A stretch of 64,000 nucleotides of DNA, taken from the NCBI RefSeq assembly GCF_001723285.1, contig NZ_LPWG01000012.1, positions 124,001 to 188,000 on the forward strand, read 5' to 3'. The stretch is from Methyloceanibacter methanicus. Lineage in GTDB: Bacteria > Pseudomonadota > Alphaproteobacteria > Rhizobiales > Methyloligellaceae. The notes under the pieces are model-generated. The model saw only the letters and a program-made list of their open reading frames with translations, was not told where the DNA came from and searched no databases. Position 1 is the stretch's first letter. Each line of letters starts with the position of its first letter. Shown here one piece after another: positions 21,356 through 31,336 of the stretch. A program made the position numbers and the translations under genes.

Positions 21356-22590
21356 ATGACACAGTCTAACGGACGCAGGCGCGTCGTGGTCACTGGCCAG
21401 GGCGTCGTTACGCCTTTGGGTACGGGCGTGAAAAGTTCTGGTCGGGACTGAAGTCTGGCACTTGCGGGATTCGCGAAGTCCAGAGCTTCGAGACCGACGA
21501 GCTCTACATCACCATTGCCGGTGAGGTTCCCGACTTCGACCCCAGAGAGCGCGAGCTGAGCAAGCAGCTCCTGATGGCGGACAAGTACTCGCAATATGCA
21601 GGCTGCGCGGCCCGCGAGGCCGTCGAGCAGTCCGGCCTCGAAACGCCGATCAGCGATGAAGATGCCTATCGTACGGCGTGCATCATCGGTTCGGGCGTCG
21701 GCGGTCTGACCACGCTCGAATTCTCCTACAAGATGCTCTTCAAGGAGAACAAGCGCGCGACCCACCCGCTGACGCTCCTGAAAGCGATCGGCTCGTCCGC
21801 GTCGGCCCATGTCAGCATCGAATACGGCATCAAGGGGCCGACCTTCGGCGTCGTCAGCGCCTGTTCGACCGCGACCCATTCGATCGGTGTCGTTTACCAG
21901 ATGATTCGCAGCGGCCTGATCGACACCGGCATCGCCGCGCCGCGGAGGCCTCGCTCAACTGGGGCGCCACCCGCGCCTGGCAGGCCATGCGCGTCTTGAG
22001 CCCCGACGGGTTGTTTCCCTTCTCCAGACGCGGAACGGAACGGTTCTCGCCGAAGGGTCGGGCATACTCGTTTTGGAAGAATACGAGAAGGCCAAGGCGC
22101 GCGGCGCGCCGATCCTGGCCGAGCTCATGGGTTTCGGCATGACGGCGGACGCGGCCGACATGGTGAACCCGTCCATCGACGGCGCCTCGACGGCCATGAA
22201 GATCGCGCTGGACGATGCGCAGCTTGCGCCGTCCGATATCGATTACATCAACGCTCACGGGACGGCGACGGCCGTCAACGACGTCAACGAGACCCGGGCG
22301 ATCAAGCACGTGTTCGGCAACGCGGCCAACAATCTGTCGGTCTCGTCGACCAAGTCCATGCACGGGCACACGCTCGGCGCCTGCGGCGGGATCGAGGCGG
22401 CAGCTCCATCAAGGCGATGGAAGAGAATTTCGTGCCGCCCACGATCGGGCTCCAAGAGGCGGACCCGGAATGCGACCTGGACTACACGCCGAATGAAGGC
22501 AAGAAGCGCGACGTCAACTACGTGATGTCCAACTCCTTTGCCTTTGGCGGCCTGAACGCCGTGCTCGTGTTCGGCCCGGCGCCGGCTTAG
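21356..22590 (+). CDS. Beta-ketoacyl-ACP synthase II-like protein (broken by four single-base deletions)
   Basis: A FabF-type elongating ketosynthase that condenses malonyl-ACP with acyl-ACP. Reading across four breaks (near 21430, 21937, 22027 and 22403, each needing one added base) gives a continuous protein of about 411 residues. It has the start MTQSNGRRRVVVTGQGVVTPLG, the catalytic-Cys segment VVSACSTATHSIG, the first His motif DYINAHGTATAVNDVNE, the Lys/His region STKSMHGHTLGACGGIEA and the final NSFAFGGLNAVLVF. Active-site residues are all kept, which argues for sequence error rather than decay. It follows the ACP gene and is presumably co-transcribed and functionally paired with it. 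Confidence 0.82.
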
Positions 22591-22642
22591 GGCGCTCCGG
22601 CAAAGTCCGCAGCCTCTCTGTTCAGTTTTTATCTGCCGACGT

Positions 22643-23344
22643 CTATCGGCCAAGCCACGCGAAGGCGCGCTGCAAGAACGCATGACCGTCCGCGCGCTGC
22701 CATTCGCCATGGGCCATGACCACGCGTTCGGCGGGCCAGCCAAGAACCTTCTCGCGGGCGGCGCGGGCCGGCGCGCGGGTCGTGAAGGACAGCCGCCATT
22801 CGCGCGGGGGCCCGGGCTTGCTGAGGGTGATGCCGTCGAGGGCGGCGAGCGGACGCTGCCACCACGACCAGTGCGTTTTCAGAAAGTCGGCGCTGAAGGC
22901 TTCGATGAGATCGGCCAGGATCGCGGTTTGCGACGGCCGGTGAAAGAACACCACCTCGTCCATCATGATCGACCCCCGGAACCAGGCCTGATCGATGTCC
23001 GGTTGCCAGGCCGCCGGCACGCTGTCCTCAAGCGGCGGTTCGAAGGGCAGCGCCGGAAAGCGCGCGATGGTGGAGGCCGGTCCCCAGAGCTTGGCCTCCG
23101 GATAGGCGGCGTGCCATTCGGGCAAATAGAGGTGATGGATCTTGTTGGGGCTGACGAGATGGGCGGTGCGCCCTAACGCATCGGCCTTGCCTTTGAGCGC
23201 GGCGTCGAGCTTGACCGGCGACCATACCCATAGATCGTTGTTGCCCAGCCGGGCGATCACCATCCGGGTCGGGTAGGGGAAGCTGTAGAAATCGACGATC
23301 GGGCCTTCGGCCAGCCACAAGCGATCGCCGACTTGCTCCAGCAT
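22643..23344 (-). CDS. DUF4336 domain protein
   Basis: A 233-residue protein of the DUF4336 family, which is distantly related to metallo-beta-lactamase-fold proteins but lacks a clear HxHxDH motif here. It begins MLEQVGDRLWLAEGP, followed by PYPTRMVIARLGNNDLWVWSPV and the VSPNKIHHLYLPEWHAAYPEAKLWGP region that marks the family. The function is unknown. Its ATG lies three bases after the radC stop on the same strand, so it is almost certainly translated from the radC message. Confidence 0.8.
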   Translation of the reverse strand: MLEQVGDRLWLAEGPIVDFYSFPYPTRMVIARLGNNDLWVWSPVKLDAALKGKADALGRTAHLVSPNKIHHLYLPEWHAAYPEAKLWGPASTIARFPALPFEPPLEDSVPAAWQPDIDQAWFRGSIMMDEVVFFHRPSQTAILADLIEAFSADFLKTHWSWWQRPLAALDGITLSKPGPPREWRLSFTTRAPARAAREKVLGWPAERVVMAHGEWQRADGHAFLQRAFAWLGR

Positions 23345-23346
23345 CT

Positions 23347-24108
23347 TCAGATCAATCCCAATCCTCGGAAGCTCGCGTGACCTTGCTTGCCGACGATGAT
23401 GTGATCGTGAACGACCACGCCCAAGGGCTTTGCCGCCGCCACGATCTGCTTCGTCATTTCGATGTCGGCGCGCGACGGGGTCGGGTCGCCGCTCGGGTGA
23501 TTGTGCACCAGCACGATGGCGGTCGCGGAGAGTTCCAGGGCCCGCTTCACCACCTCGCGCACATAGACGGGCGTATGATCGACGGTGCCTTCCTGCTGGA
23601 TCTCGTCGGCGATGATCTGGTTGCGCTTGTCGAGGAACAGGATGCGAAACTGCTCCTTGGCCTCGAATCCCATGGCCGCGCGGCAATAGTCGAGCACGCC
23701 CTGCCAGGACGACAGCACCGGCCGGTCCAGCACTTCGCCCCGCATGAGGCGCAGCGCCGCCGCCCGCACGAGCTTGATCTCCGTCACCGCCGCTTCGCCC
23801 AGCCCCGGCACTTCGAGCAGAAGATCGTCGGGCGCGTTCATGGCTTCGGCGAAGGTGCCGAACCGGCTGAGGATGGCCTTGGCCAAGGGCTTCGTGTCCC
23901 GGCGCGGCATGGCCCGGAACAGCACGAGCTCCAGAAGTTCGTAGTCGGGGAGGGAATCCGCGCCGCCTTCCCGGAACCGCTTCCGCAGGCGCTCGCGGTG
24001 GCCGAGATAATGCGGCTTGCCGGCCTCTTCGAACCCAATATCCGGGGCGGGCGTCTTGCCTTCCGAGCCCGTCTTGTCGTTGGAGCTCATCTTGTCGTTA
24101 GCGCTCAT
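23347..24108 (-). CDS. radC: RadC-family JAB/MPN domain protein
   Basis: A 253-residue protein with a helix-hairpin-helix region ([20 protein letters not shown], residues about 97-116) and a C-terminal JAB1/MPN-like RadC domain. The metal-binding signature [14 protein letters not shown] is at residues 202-215 (ligands H202, H204, D215). RadC was once linked to DNA repair, but its biochemical role is unsettled. The N-terminus carries a repeated Asp/Lys/Ser segment ([17 protein letters not shown]). It is intact and sits upstream of the DUF4336 gene in a two-gene unit. Confidence 0.93.
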   Translation of the reverse strand: MSANDKMSSNDKTGSEGKTPAPDIGFEEAGKPHYLGHRERLRKRFREGGADSLPDYELLELVLFRAMPRRDTKPLAKAILSRFGTFAEAMNAPDDLLLEVPGLGEAAVTEIKLVRAAALRLMRGEVLDRPVLSSWQGVLDYCRAAMGFEAKEQFRILFLDKRNQIIADEIQQEGTVDHTPVYVREVVKRALELSATAIVLVHNHPSGDPTPSRADIEMTKQIVAAAKPLGVVVHDHIIVGKQGHASFRGLGLI

Positions 24109-24151
24109 GGCGCCGAGTCCCGGTTCATCGCCCCCTTCGAGCGGCGCACGC

Positions 24152-24971
24152 CTAAGCGCGCACAGGCGGACGATCGAGCCCGTTCGGCGACAGGGTGAAA
24201 ATCTCGCATCCCGTCTCCGTCACGCCGATCGTGTGCTCGTATTGCGCGGACAGCGACCGGTCGCGGGTCACGGCGGTCCAGCCATCGGAGAGGATCTTCA
24301 CGTGGGGCTTGCCGAGATTGATCATCGGCTCGATCGTGAACAGCATACCGGGCTTGAGCGGCAGTCCTTCGCCCGGCTCGCCATAATGGAGAATGTTCGG
24401 CCGGTCGTGGAAGACGCGCCCCAAACCGTGGCCGCAGAAATCGCGCACCACGCCGCAGCGCTCGCCTTCCGCGTAAGCTTGGATCGCATGGCCGATATCG
24501 CCGGTCGTCGCGCCCGGCTTGACCGCTTCGATGCCAAGCATCAGGGCCCTGTGCGTCACGTCGAGAAGGCGCTCCGCCGCGCGGGAAATCTTGCCGACCG
24601 GATACATGCGGCTGGAGTCCCCATGCCAGCCATCGACGATGAGCGTGACGTCGATATTGAGAATATCCCCCTCGCGCAACGCGCGCGGGCCCGGAATCCC
24701 GTGGCAGACCACGTGGTTCAAGGACGTGCAGATCGATTTCGGGAAGCCGCGGTAGTTCAACGGCGCCGGAATCGCGTCGTGGGACATGGCGAAGTCGAAC
24801 AGCAGGTCGTCCAGCGCCTCGGTGGTGACCCCGGGCTCCACATGGGAGACGAGCATGTCGAGGGCTTCGGCCACGAGCCGCCCAGCCTTCGCCATGCCGG
24901 CGAAGGCATCGGGGCCGTGGAGCTTGATTCTGCTGTCGCGCGCTGGCGCGGGCAATTTCGAGATTGGACAT
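24152..24971 (-). CDS. map: Methionine aminopeptidase, type I (start uncertain; possible indel near the N-terminus)
   Basis: Removes the N-terminal methionine from nascent proteins; a pita-bread-fold dimetal peptidase. Numbering from the TTG start at 24955, the metal ligands are D102, D113, H176, E209 and E240, all present in FDV-like, HGDSSR, CGHGLGR, TIEPM and YEHT contexts. No standard start or ribosome-binding site fits the main frame. An ATG at 24971 lies in another frame with a TATAAT at 24980-24985 just upstream. One extra base in the GAAATTG run near 24957 would join that ATG to the body as MSNLELPAPARD. The extent given uses that ATG; the body from 24152 to 24955 is certain. Confidence 0.92.
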
Positions 24972-25040
24972 TGCTACGGATTATAGGAGGCGTTTCCGCT
25001 ACAGCTAGTGGCAAATCGCCTCCGGTTCAAGATGGCGCCG

Positions 25041-25770
25041 TCACGCGGGCGGGGCCGGGGGCCTCAGCGGGATGGGGCGGGGCAGGCTCAGGCCCGCGAG
25101 GGAGAGGCTCGAAACCAGCGCCAAAGCCTCGACCCCGGACGCGGTCGCGCGCGGAAGGCCGCCGCATAGGCGGGGTCGATATCTCGCCAGCGCGACGCGT
25201 CCGCATCGCCGCGCTGCACGAAATAGACCATGACCGCCCGGCGCCGGCCGCCACCATCCCGGAGAGCGCGGCCAAGTGCTTGGCGCCCCGCGCCGTCACC
25301 GAATCCGGGAACTCGGCCAGCCCCGCTTCGCGCATCAAATGCACGTTCTTGATCTCCACGTAGCAGGGCGGGCGCGCCTCGTCTTCGAGCAGGATGTCGA
25401 TCCGGCTATTGCCGCCATAGCGCACTTCGCGGCGCAAGAGCATAGCCGGAGAGTTCGGGAACGAGGCCGTTTTGAATGGCCGCGGCCACCGCGCCGTTGG
25501 GGCTCGACGTGTTGATGCCCACAAGCGTGGCCCGCGCCCGAGATCGACCTCGATCAGTTCCCAAGAGTAGGCCAGCTTCCGTTTGGGATTGTCGGATCGC
25601 GACAACCAGACGCGCGCGCCGGGGTCCGCGAGCCCCAGCATCGACCCGGGATTGGCGCAATGGGCCGTGACCGTCTCGCCGGTGACCAGTTCGACGTCGG
25701 AGAGAAAGCGCTTGTAGCGCCGGATCAGCCGGCCCTCCACAAGCGGGGCAGAAAACCGCGTAAGGAGCAT
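25041..25770 (-). CDS. sfsA: Sugar fermentation stimulation protein homolog SfsA (several frameshifts)
   Basis: An SfsA-family protein, with an OB-fold N-terminus and a nuclease-like C-terminal domain related to PD-(D/E)XK enzymes; the cellular function is not settled. The start MLLTRFSAPLVEGRLIRRYKRF and the segment HCANPGSMLGLADPG are diagnostic. Breaks near 25530, 25441, 25241 and 25148 must be bridged. The bridged reading gives LVGINTSSPNGAVAAAIQ, then NSRIDILLEDEARPPCYVEIKNVHL, then AVMVYFVQRGDADASRW, then ATASGVEALAL. All family motifs survive in one or another frame, so the breaks look recent or technical. The stop at 25041 belongs to the last frame. Confidence 0.82.
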
Positions 25771-25865
25771 GGCGCAACCCTAGGAAAGCCTTTGCACCGC
25801 AGCAAGCAGCGCCTCCCGGCCATCCCCACTAGACATGGGGGCGAACTTCCCATTCACTCCCGGGC

Positions 25866-26636
25866 ATGATCGAGGAGCCCGGACCGTCCGACACCGTCAC
25901 CGCCGCTCTCGTTGTGATCGGCGAGGAGATCCTCTCCGGCCGCACGAAGGACACCAACACACCCTATATCGCGGCGCATCTCTCGAACGCCGGCATCGCG
26001 CTGCGCGAAGTCCGGATCGTCGCCGATGTCGAGGCCGAGATCGTGGACGCGGTGAACGCGCTTCGGCAGCGCTACGCGTATGTGCTGACGACAGGCGGGA
26101 TCGGTCCCACCCACGACGACGTCACCACCGATGCGATTGGCCGGGCCTTCGGTGTCCCGGTCGCGATCAACGACGAGGCGGTCGAGGCCATGCGCCTGCA
26201 ATACCGCCCGGAGGATCTGACCCCGACGCGGCTCAGGATGGCCCGCATTCCCCAAGGGGCGGCGCTGATCCACAATGCGGTCTCGCGCGCGCCCGGCTAC
26301 ATGATCGAGAACGTGATCGTGATGGCCGGCATTCCGGGCGTGATGCAGGTGATGCTGGACGAGGTCATGCCCCGCCTTGCAAAGGGGCGTCCTCTTCAAG
26401 CCCGTTCGGTGCGGGTGAGCGCGCCCGAAAGCGAAGTCGCCACGCCGCTCGCCGCGCTGCAGATGGCCTATGCCGATGTACAGATGGGGTCCTATCCGTT
26501 CTTCGAGCACCGGCGCTACGGCACCTATCTCGTCCTCCGTTCCGCCGACGACGACAGGCTCGCCGAAGCCCTCGAGGCGCTTTGGCGTCTCATCGCCGAA
26601 CACGGCTTTGCCGCGAGCCAAGTCGAAGAATCTTAA
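25866..26636 (+). CDS. Competence/damage-inducible CinA N-terminal-like molybdopterin-binding protein
   Basis: A 256-residue protein of the MoCF-biosynthesis (MoaB/MogA) fold as found in the N-terminal half of CinA. The signatures are ALVVIGEEILSGRTKDTNTPYIA near residue 15, LTTGGIGPTHDDVTTDAIGRAFG near residue 75, and VIVMAGIPGVMQVMLDEV near 150. CinA-type proteins of this class process ADP-ribose or bind pterin-like ligands; without the C-terminal NMN-deamidase domain this shorter form is of uncertain function. It is divergently placed from sfsA. Confidence 0.88.
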   Translation: MIEEPGPSDTVTAALVVIGEEILSGRTKDTNTPYIAAHLSNAGIALREVRIVADVEAEIVDAVNALRQRYAYVLTTGGIGPTHDDVTTDAIGRAFGVPVAINDEAVEAMRLQYRPEDLTPTRLRMARIPQGAALIHNAVSRAPGYMIENVIVMAGIPGVMQVMLDEVMPRLAKGRPLQARSVRVSAPESEVATPLAALQMAYADVQMGSYPFFEHRRYGTYLVLRSADDDRLAEALEALWRLIAEHGFAASQVEES

Positions 26637-27190
26637 CGCGGCCGTCCAACGCGACACGATTCGAATCATCTCGGGCCGCGATTTGCCCGTCTCTCAAAGC
26701 TGTGGAAATTTCTGCGCCGCGAGGCCCTTTGGCACGTCCGGTGCGCCCATTTCTGACACAGGCGCCCATGCGATTCGCACGGACGCCGCCATGGCGAGAG
26801 GCCCTCGGCCCGGCTGTGCGGCGCACGATACCGGCCGGCGCATGTACGTTCGCCGCAAGGGCCGTGTGCACACGACCGAAAGTCACACAGGCTTATTGTG
26901 CGTATACGGATTGTCGAACGTGGATGTGGCAGTTCTGCCGCCGCGCCGGCGTCCGCCGCGGCTCCTGCCGTCCTTGGGGCTGGAGCGAGGGCGGTGCGCG
27001 GCTCACGTCCGCGAAAAAACCATCTGTACACGAACGAACAGGGAGTGCTGACGAGGGAAAGCGCCCGGTTCTCCGTTGCGGCTAGGCCGGGACGTTGCGG
27101 CCCGCCTCGCATGGCTTCCGCCGAGGACGGAGCGCGCTGTCAGCCATTTTCCGGCCGCGGGAGACGCCTTCGTAAGTCGTTGATTTTAAG
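26637..27190. other. Non-coding stretch between the CinA-like gene and the histone-like gene
   Basis: About 550 bases. Open frames exist on both strands (for example 26666-27112 on the minus strand) but are arginine-rich, lack ribosome-binding sites and resemble no family. I looked for tmRNA, RNase P and tRNA signatures and saw none. It may contain promoter or untranslated sequence only. Confidence 0.4.
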
Positions 27191-27193
27191 CAA

Positions 27194-27230
27194 TAAAAAA
27201 GGCGCAAGGACCAGCGTCCCCGCGCCTTTC
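27194..27230 (-). terminator. Rho-independent terminator of the histone-like gene
   Basis: Read on the minus strand, a GC-rich hairpin with GGCGC and GCGCC arms and additional GGAC/GTCC pairing is followed by TTTTTTATTG. It starts about 20 bases beyond the stop of the lysine-rich gene, in the right orientation to end its transcript. Confidence 0.85.
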
Positions 27231-27250
27231 TTCCAGGTTGTCGCGAAACG

Positions 27251-27577
27251 TCAGGCGGTCTTTTTGGCCCGCTTTTTGGCGACGGTTTTCTTCTTCGCGA
27301 CCCGCTTTTTTGCAGGGGCGCTCTTCTTCACAGTCCGCTTCTTCGCTGCCGCGGTCTTGCGGACGGTCTTCTTCTTCGCCGGCGCTTTCTTCTTGGCGAC
27401 CCGCTTCTTCGCAGGGGCCCTCTTCTTCACAACCCGCTTCTTTGCAGCCGTGGTCTTGCGGACGGTCTTCCGCTTGGCCGGTGCTCTCTTCTTCGCGACG
27501 GTCTTCTTCTTCGCGACGGTTTTCCTTTTCGCCGGCGCCTTCTTTTTCGTTGCGGTCTTCTTCTTTGCTACTGCCAT
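27251..27577 (-). CDS. Histone H1-like lysine/alanine-rich DNA-binding protein
   Basis: A 108-residue protein composed almost wholly of Lys, Ala, Arg, Val, Thr and Pro in degenerate repeats such as AKKRAPAKRKTV and AKKKTVRKTAAAKKR. This matches the histone H1-like C-terminal tails found in many bacteria, which bind DNA non-specifically and influence nucleoid compaction. No globular domain is present. The start is supported by AGGAAGGG about eight bases upstream. It lies just after nrdJ on the same strand and ends at a strong terminator. Confidence 0.85.
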   Translation of the reverse strand: MAVAKKKTATKKKAPAKRKTVAKKKTVAKKRAPAKRKTVRKTTAAKKRVVKKRAPAKKRVAKKKAPAKKKTVRKTAAAKKRTVKKSAPAKKRVAKKKTVAKKRAKKTA

Positions 27578-27633
27578 TTCTAGATCCCTTCCTATCGGGT
27601 GGCTGGCTAATCGGATGACACTAAAACTACACC

Positions 27634-30600
27634 CTAACTACACCCGCTCGTCGATCCGCACGTATCGCATTTGAGGCACGTTCCGTTTCGAACGAGAGTG
27701 AAGTTCCCGCATTCTCCACATGCTTCCCCTTCATAACCTTTAACGCGCGCTTCGGCGACGAGGGCCGACGCGCCCCGCTGGGCCAGAGCCTCGACGGCAA
27801 GGGCGACATGCTCGACCGTTTCGGACGCCGTGGTTTCGAGAGAGGCCGTGGTCAGACCAGTCGATTTGGAATCGGATTCCTCGTCGACCTCGTCCTCGAT
27901 CATCCGGACCTGCGCCGTTGCCGATCGCGCCTCTCCCGTGACGGAGTGGGAGCGTTCGCCAAGCCGTCCCCGCGTGAAGCCCGGCGACACCAGCATCTCC
28001 GGGCGCGGTTCGCCTTGGGCGGCATCGCCCGAGCCGACCGTGGTGCTGCCGATTTCGTTGGGATCGACATGCGCGAGTTCGTAGCGGCCGAGATAGGACA
28101 CCGCCAGTTCCCGGAACAGGTAGTCGAGGATGGAGGTGGCGTTCTTGATGGCTTCGTTGCCGCGCACGGGACCGGCCGGTTCGAAGCGGGTGAAGGTGAA
28201 CGCATCCACGAATTCGTCGAGCGGCACGCCGTATTGCAGGCCCACCGACACTGCGATGGCGAAATTGTTCATCAGCGACCGGAAGGCGGCGCCTTCCTTA
28301 TGCATGTCGATGAAGATCTCGCCCAAGCGGCCGTCGTCGTATTCGCCGGTCCTGAGATAGACCTTGTGGCCGCCGACCACGGCCTTTTGCGTATAGCCCT
28401 TGCGCCGGTCGGGCAGGCGCTCGCGCTCGGCCCTTGTGCGCATCCGCTCGATCACCCGCTCCACGACGCGTTCGGCGACTACCGTCGCACGCTGGATGGA
28501 AGGCTGATCGGAGGACACAGCGGACAACACCTCGTCCTGCTCCTCCTCTTCGTCGGCCAGGAGCTGCGCATTCAGCGGCTGGGACAGCTTGGAGCCGTCG
28601 CGATAGAGCGCGTTGGCTTTCAAGGCCAGACGCCAGGACAGGAGATAGGCCGCCTTGCAGTCCTCGACCGAGGCATCGTTCGGCATGTTGATGGTCTTGG
28701 AGATGGCGCCGGAGATGAAGGGCTGCGCCGCCGCCATCATCCGGATATGGCTCTCCACGGACAGAAAGCGCTTGCCCTTGCGCCGCAGGGGCTCGCGCAG
28801 TCGAACACCGGCAGATGCGCGGGGTCGAGACCTGGCGCGCCTTCGAGGGTCATGGCGCCGCAGGCATACTCGTTCGCCGCGTCGATATCGGCCTTGGCGA
28901 AGCCGATCTCCGCCAGGAGGTCGAAGTCGGGCTGGTCGAGCCGGTCGGGGCTGAGGCCCAGCGTCTGCGTGCAGAAGTCCTCGCCGAGGGTCCACTTGTT
29001 GAACACGAACTTGATGTCGAAGGCCGAGGCGACCGCCTTTTCGACCGTCTCGAGCTTGTCTGGTGTGAAGCCTTTTGCGGCGAGGGACTCCAGGCTGACG
29101 CCCGGCGCCCCGTCGAGCGAGCCGCGGCCCACCGCGTATTCGATGATCTGCTTGATCTCGGCCTCGTCATAGCCGAGCGCCTCGAGTGCCTGCGGCACCA
29201 TGCGGTTGATGATCTTGAAGTAGCCGCCGCCGGCCAGCTTCTTGAACTTCACGAGGGCGAAGTCCGGCTCGATGCCCGTCGTGTCGCAGTCCATCACGAG
29301 CCCGATCGTGCCGGTGGGCGCGATGACCGTGGCTTGCGCGTTGCGGTAGCCGTATTGGCGCCCGAGCTCCAACGCCTGATCCCAGGCGCGCATGGCATGG
29401 GTGAGGAGGCGCGGATCGGGGCACGCCGCCTGATCGAGGGGCACCGGCGGGGTCGACAGGTCCTCGTAGCCGTACGGCTCGCCCCGCGAGGCACGCGCAT
29501 GGTTGCGGATGACCCGCAGCATGCTTTCGCGGTTCGCCTCGAAGCCGGGGAACGTTCCGAGCTCGCGCGCCATCTCCGCGCTCGTGGCGTAGGCCACGCC
29601 GGTCATGATCGCGGTGAGCGCGCCGCCGAGCGCGCGGCCCTCGTCGCTGTCGTAAGGAATGCCCGAGGCCATCAGCAGCCCGCCGATATTGGCGTAGCCC
29701 AGCCCCAGCGTCCGGTACTCGTAGGAGAGCTGCGCGATCTGGCGCGAGGGGAACTGCGCCATGGTGACGGCGATCTCGAGCACCACCGTCCACAGCCGGA
29801 CCGCATGCTCGTAGCTCTCGATATCGAAGCTGCCGTCCCCGGCCCGGAACGCCATCAGATTGAGCGAGGCGAGGTTGCAGGCCGTGTCGTCCAGGAACAT
29901 GTATTCCGAGCACGGGTTCGAAGCGTTGATGGCGCCCGCGGCAGGGCAGGTGTGCCAGTCGTTGATCGTCGTGTGGAACTGGATGCCCGGGTCCGCGCAC
30001 GACCAGGCGGCATAGCCGACCTGATCCCAAAGCTCACGGGCCTTGAGAGTCTTGGCCACGCCGCCCGTCTTGCGGAGGATCAGGTTCCAGTCGCCGTCTT
30101 CCTCGACCGCGGTCAGGAATTCGTCGGTGACGCGTACGGAGTTGTTCGAGTTCTGTCCGGCGACCGTGCGATAGGCCTCCGAGTCCCAGTCCGTGTCGTA
30201 GATGGGGAACTCGATCGAGGTGTAGCCCTGGCGCGCGAACTGGATGATCCGCCGGATCATGCTGTCGGGCACCTTGGCCTTGCGCGCAGTCTTGACCTCG
30301 CGCTTCAGCGCCGGGTTCTGTTTCGGATCGAAGCAGCCGTCATTGTCGCTATCGCAGTTGACGCAAGCGCGCAGGACCGCGTTCAGCCGTTCGGAAAGGA
30401 CCTTGGAGCCCGTGACGAGCGCCGCCACCTTCTGTTCTTCGATGACCTTCCAATTGATGTAGGACTCGATGTCCGGATGGTCGATGTTCACCACGACCAT
30501 CTTGGCCGCGCGGCGCGTGGTGCCGCCGGACTTGATCGCGCCGGCCGCCCGGTCGCCGATCTTCAAGAAGCTCATCAGGCCCGACGACTTGCCGCCGCCC

Positions 30601-31336
30601 GAAAGGGGTTCGTTCTCGCCGCGCAGCCGCGAGAAATTGCTGCCGGTGCCCGAGCCGTATTTGAACAGGCGCGCCTCGCGCACCCACAGATCCATGATGC
30701 CGTTCTCGTTGACGAGGTCGTCGTCGATCGACTGGATGAAGCAGGCGTGGGGCTGGGGATGCTCGTAGGCAGACTCGGAGGCCTTCAGAATGCCGGTCTC
30801 GAAGTCCACGTAGTAATGGCCCTGGCTCGGACCATCGATGCCGTAGGCCCAGTGCAGGCCCGTGTTGAACCATTGAGGGCTGTTGGGCGCGCCCATTTGC
30901 TTGGCCAGCATGAAGCGCATCTCGTCGAAGAAGGCCTCCGCGTCGTCCTCGGACGAGAAATAGCCGCCCTTCCAGCCCCAATAGGTCCAGGTGCCCGCCA
31001 GACGGTCGAAGACCTGCGTCGCGTCGGTCTCGCTGCCGAACCGCTCCTCTTCCGGCAAGGCCTCCAGAGCGTCGGTGTCGGGGACGGAGCGCCACAGCCA
31101 GGAGGGGACCGAATTCTCTTCGACGCGCTTCAGCTTGGCGGCGACGCCCGCTTTACGGAAATATTTCTGGGCGAGGATGTCCGCCGCGACCTGACTCCAA
31201 TGAGCCGGGACCGAGAACTCCTCCAGAGCAAAGACGACCGACCCGTCCGGGTTCTGATCTCGCTCGCGCTCTGGCGAAACGCGATGCCTTCGTAAGGAGA
31301 TTGTCCGTTCTCTGTAAAACGTCGTTGAATCCGCAT
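27634..31336 (-). CDS. nrdJ: Vitamin B12-dependent (class II) ribonucleotide reductase (two frameshifts)
   Basis: Adenosylcobalamin-dependent ribonucleotide reductase, about 1,230 residues; it makes deoxyribonucleotides independently of oxygen. It begins [21 protein letters not shown]. After a one-base deletion near 31253 the sequence continues [21 protein letters not shown] and a long open stretch with [25 protein letters not shown] (active-site Cys region), [18 protein letters not shown] and [24 protein letters not shown] second deletion near 28782 interrupts [15 protein letters not shown]; the rest ([27 protein letters not shown]) runs to a C-terminal cysteine-rich tail with CGECGNF and [11 protein letters not shown]. 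Both joins restore family sequence exactly, so the gene is probably functional. Confidence 0.93.

Noticed and set aside
26637-27190. A hidden gene or structured RNA (tmRNA, RNase P RNA, tRNA)
   Set aside because: No tag-peptide frame, conserved RNase P core or TPsiC-loop/acceptor pairing was found; small open frames lack ribosome-binding sites.
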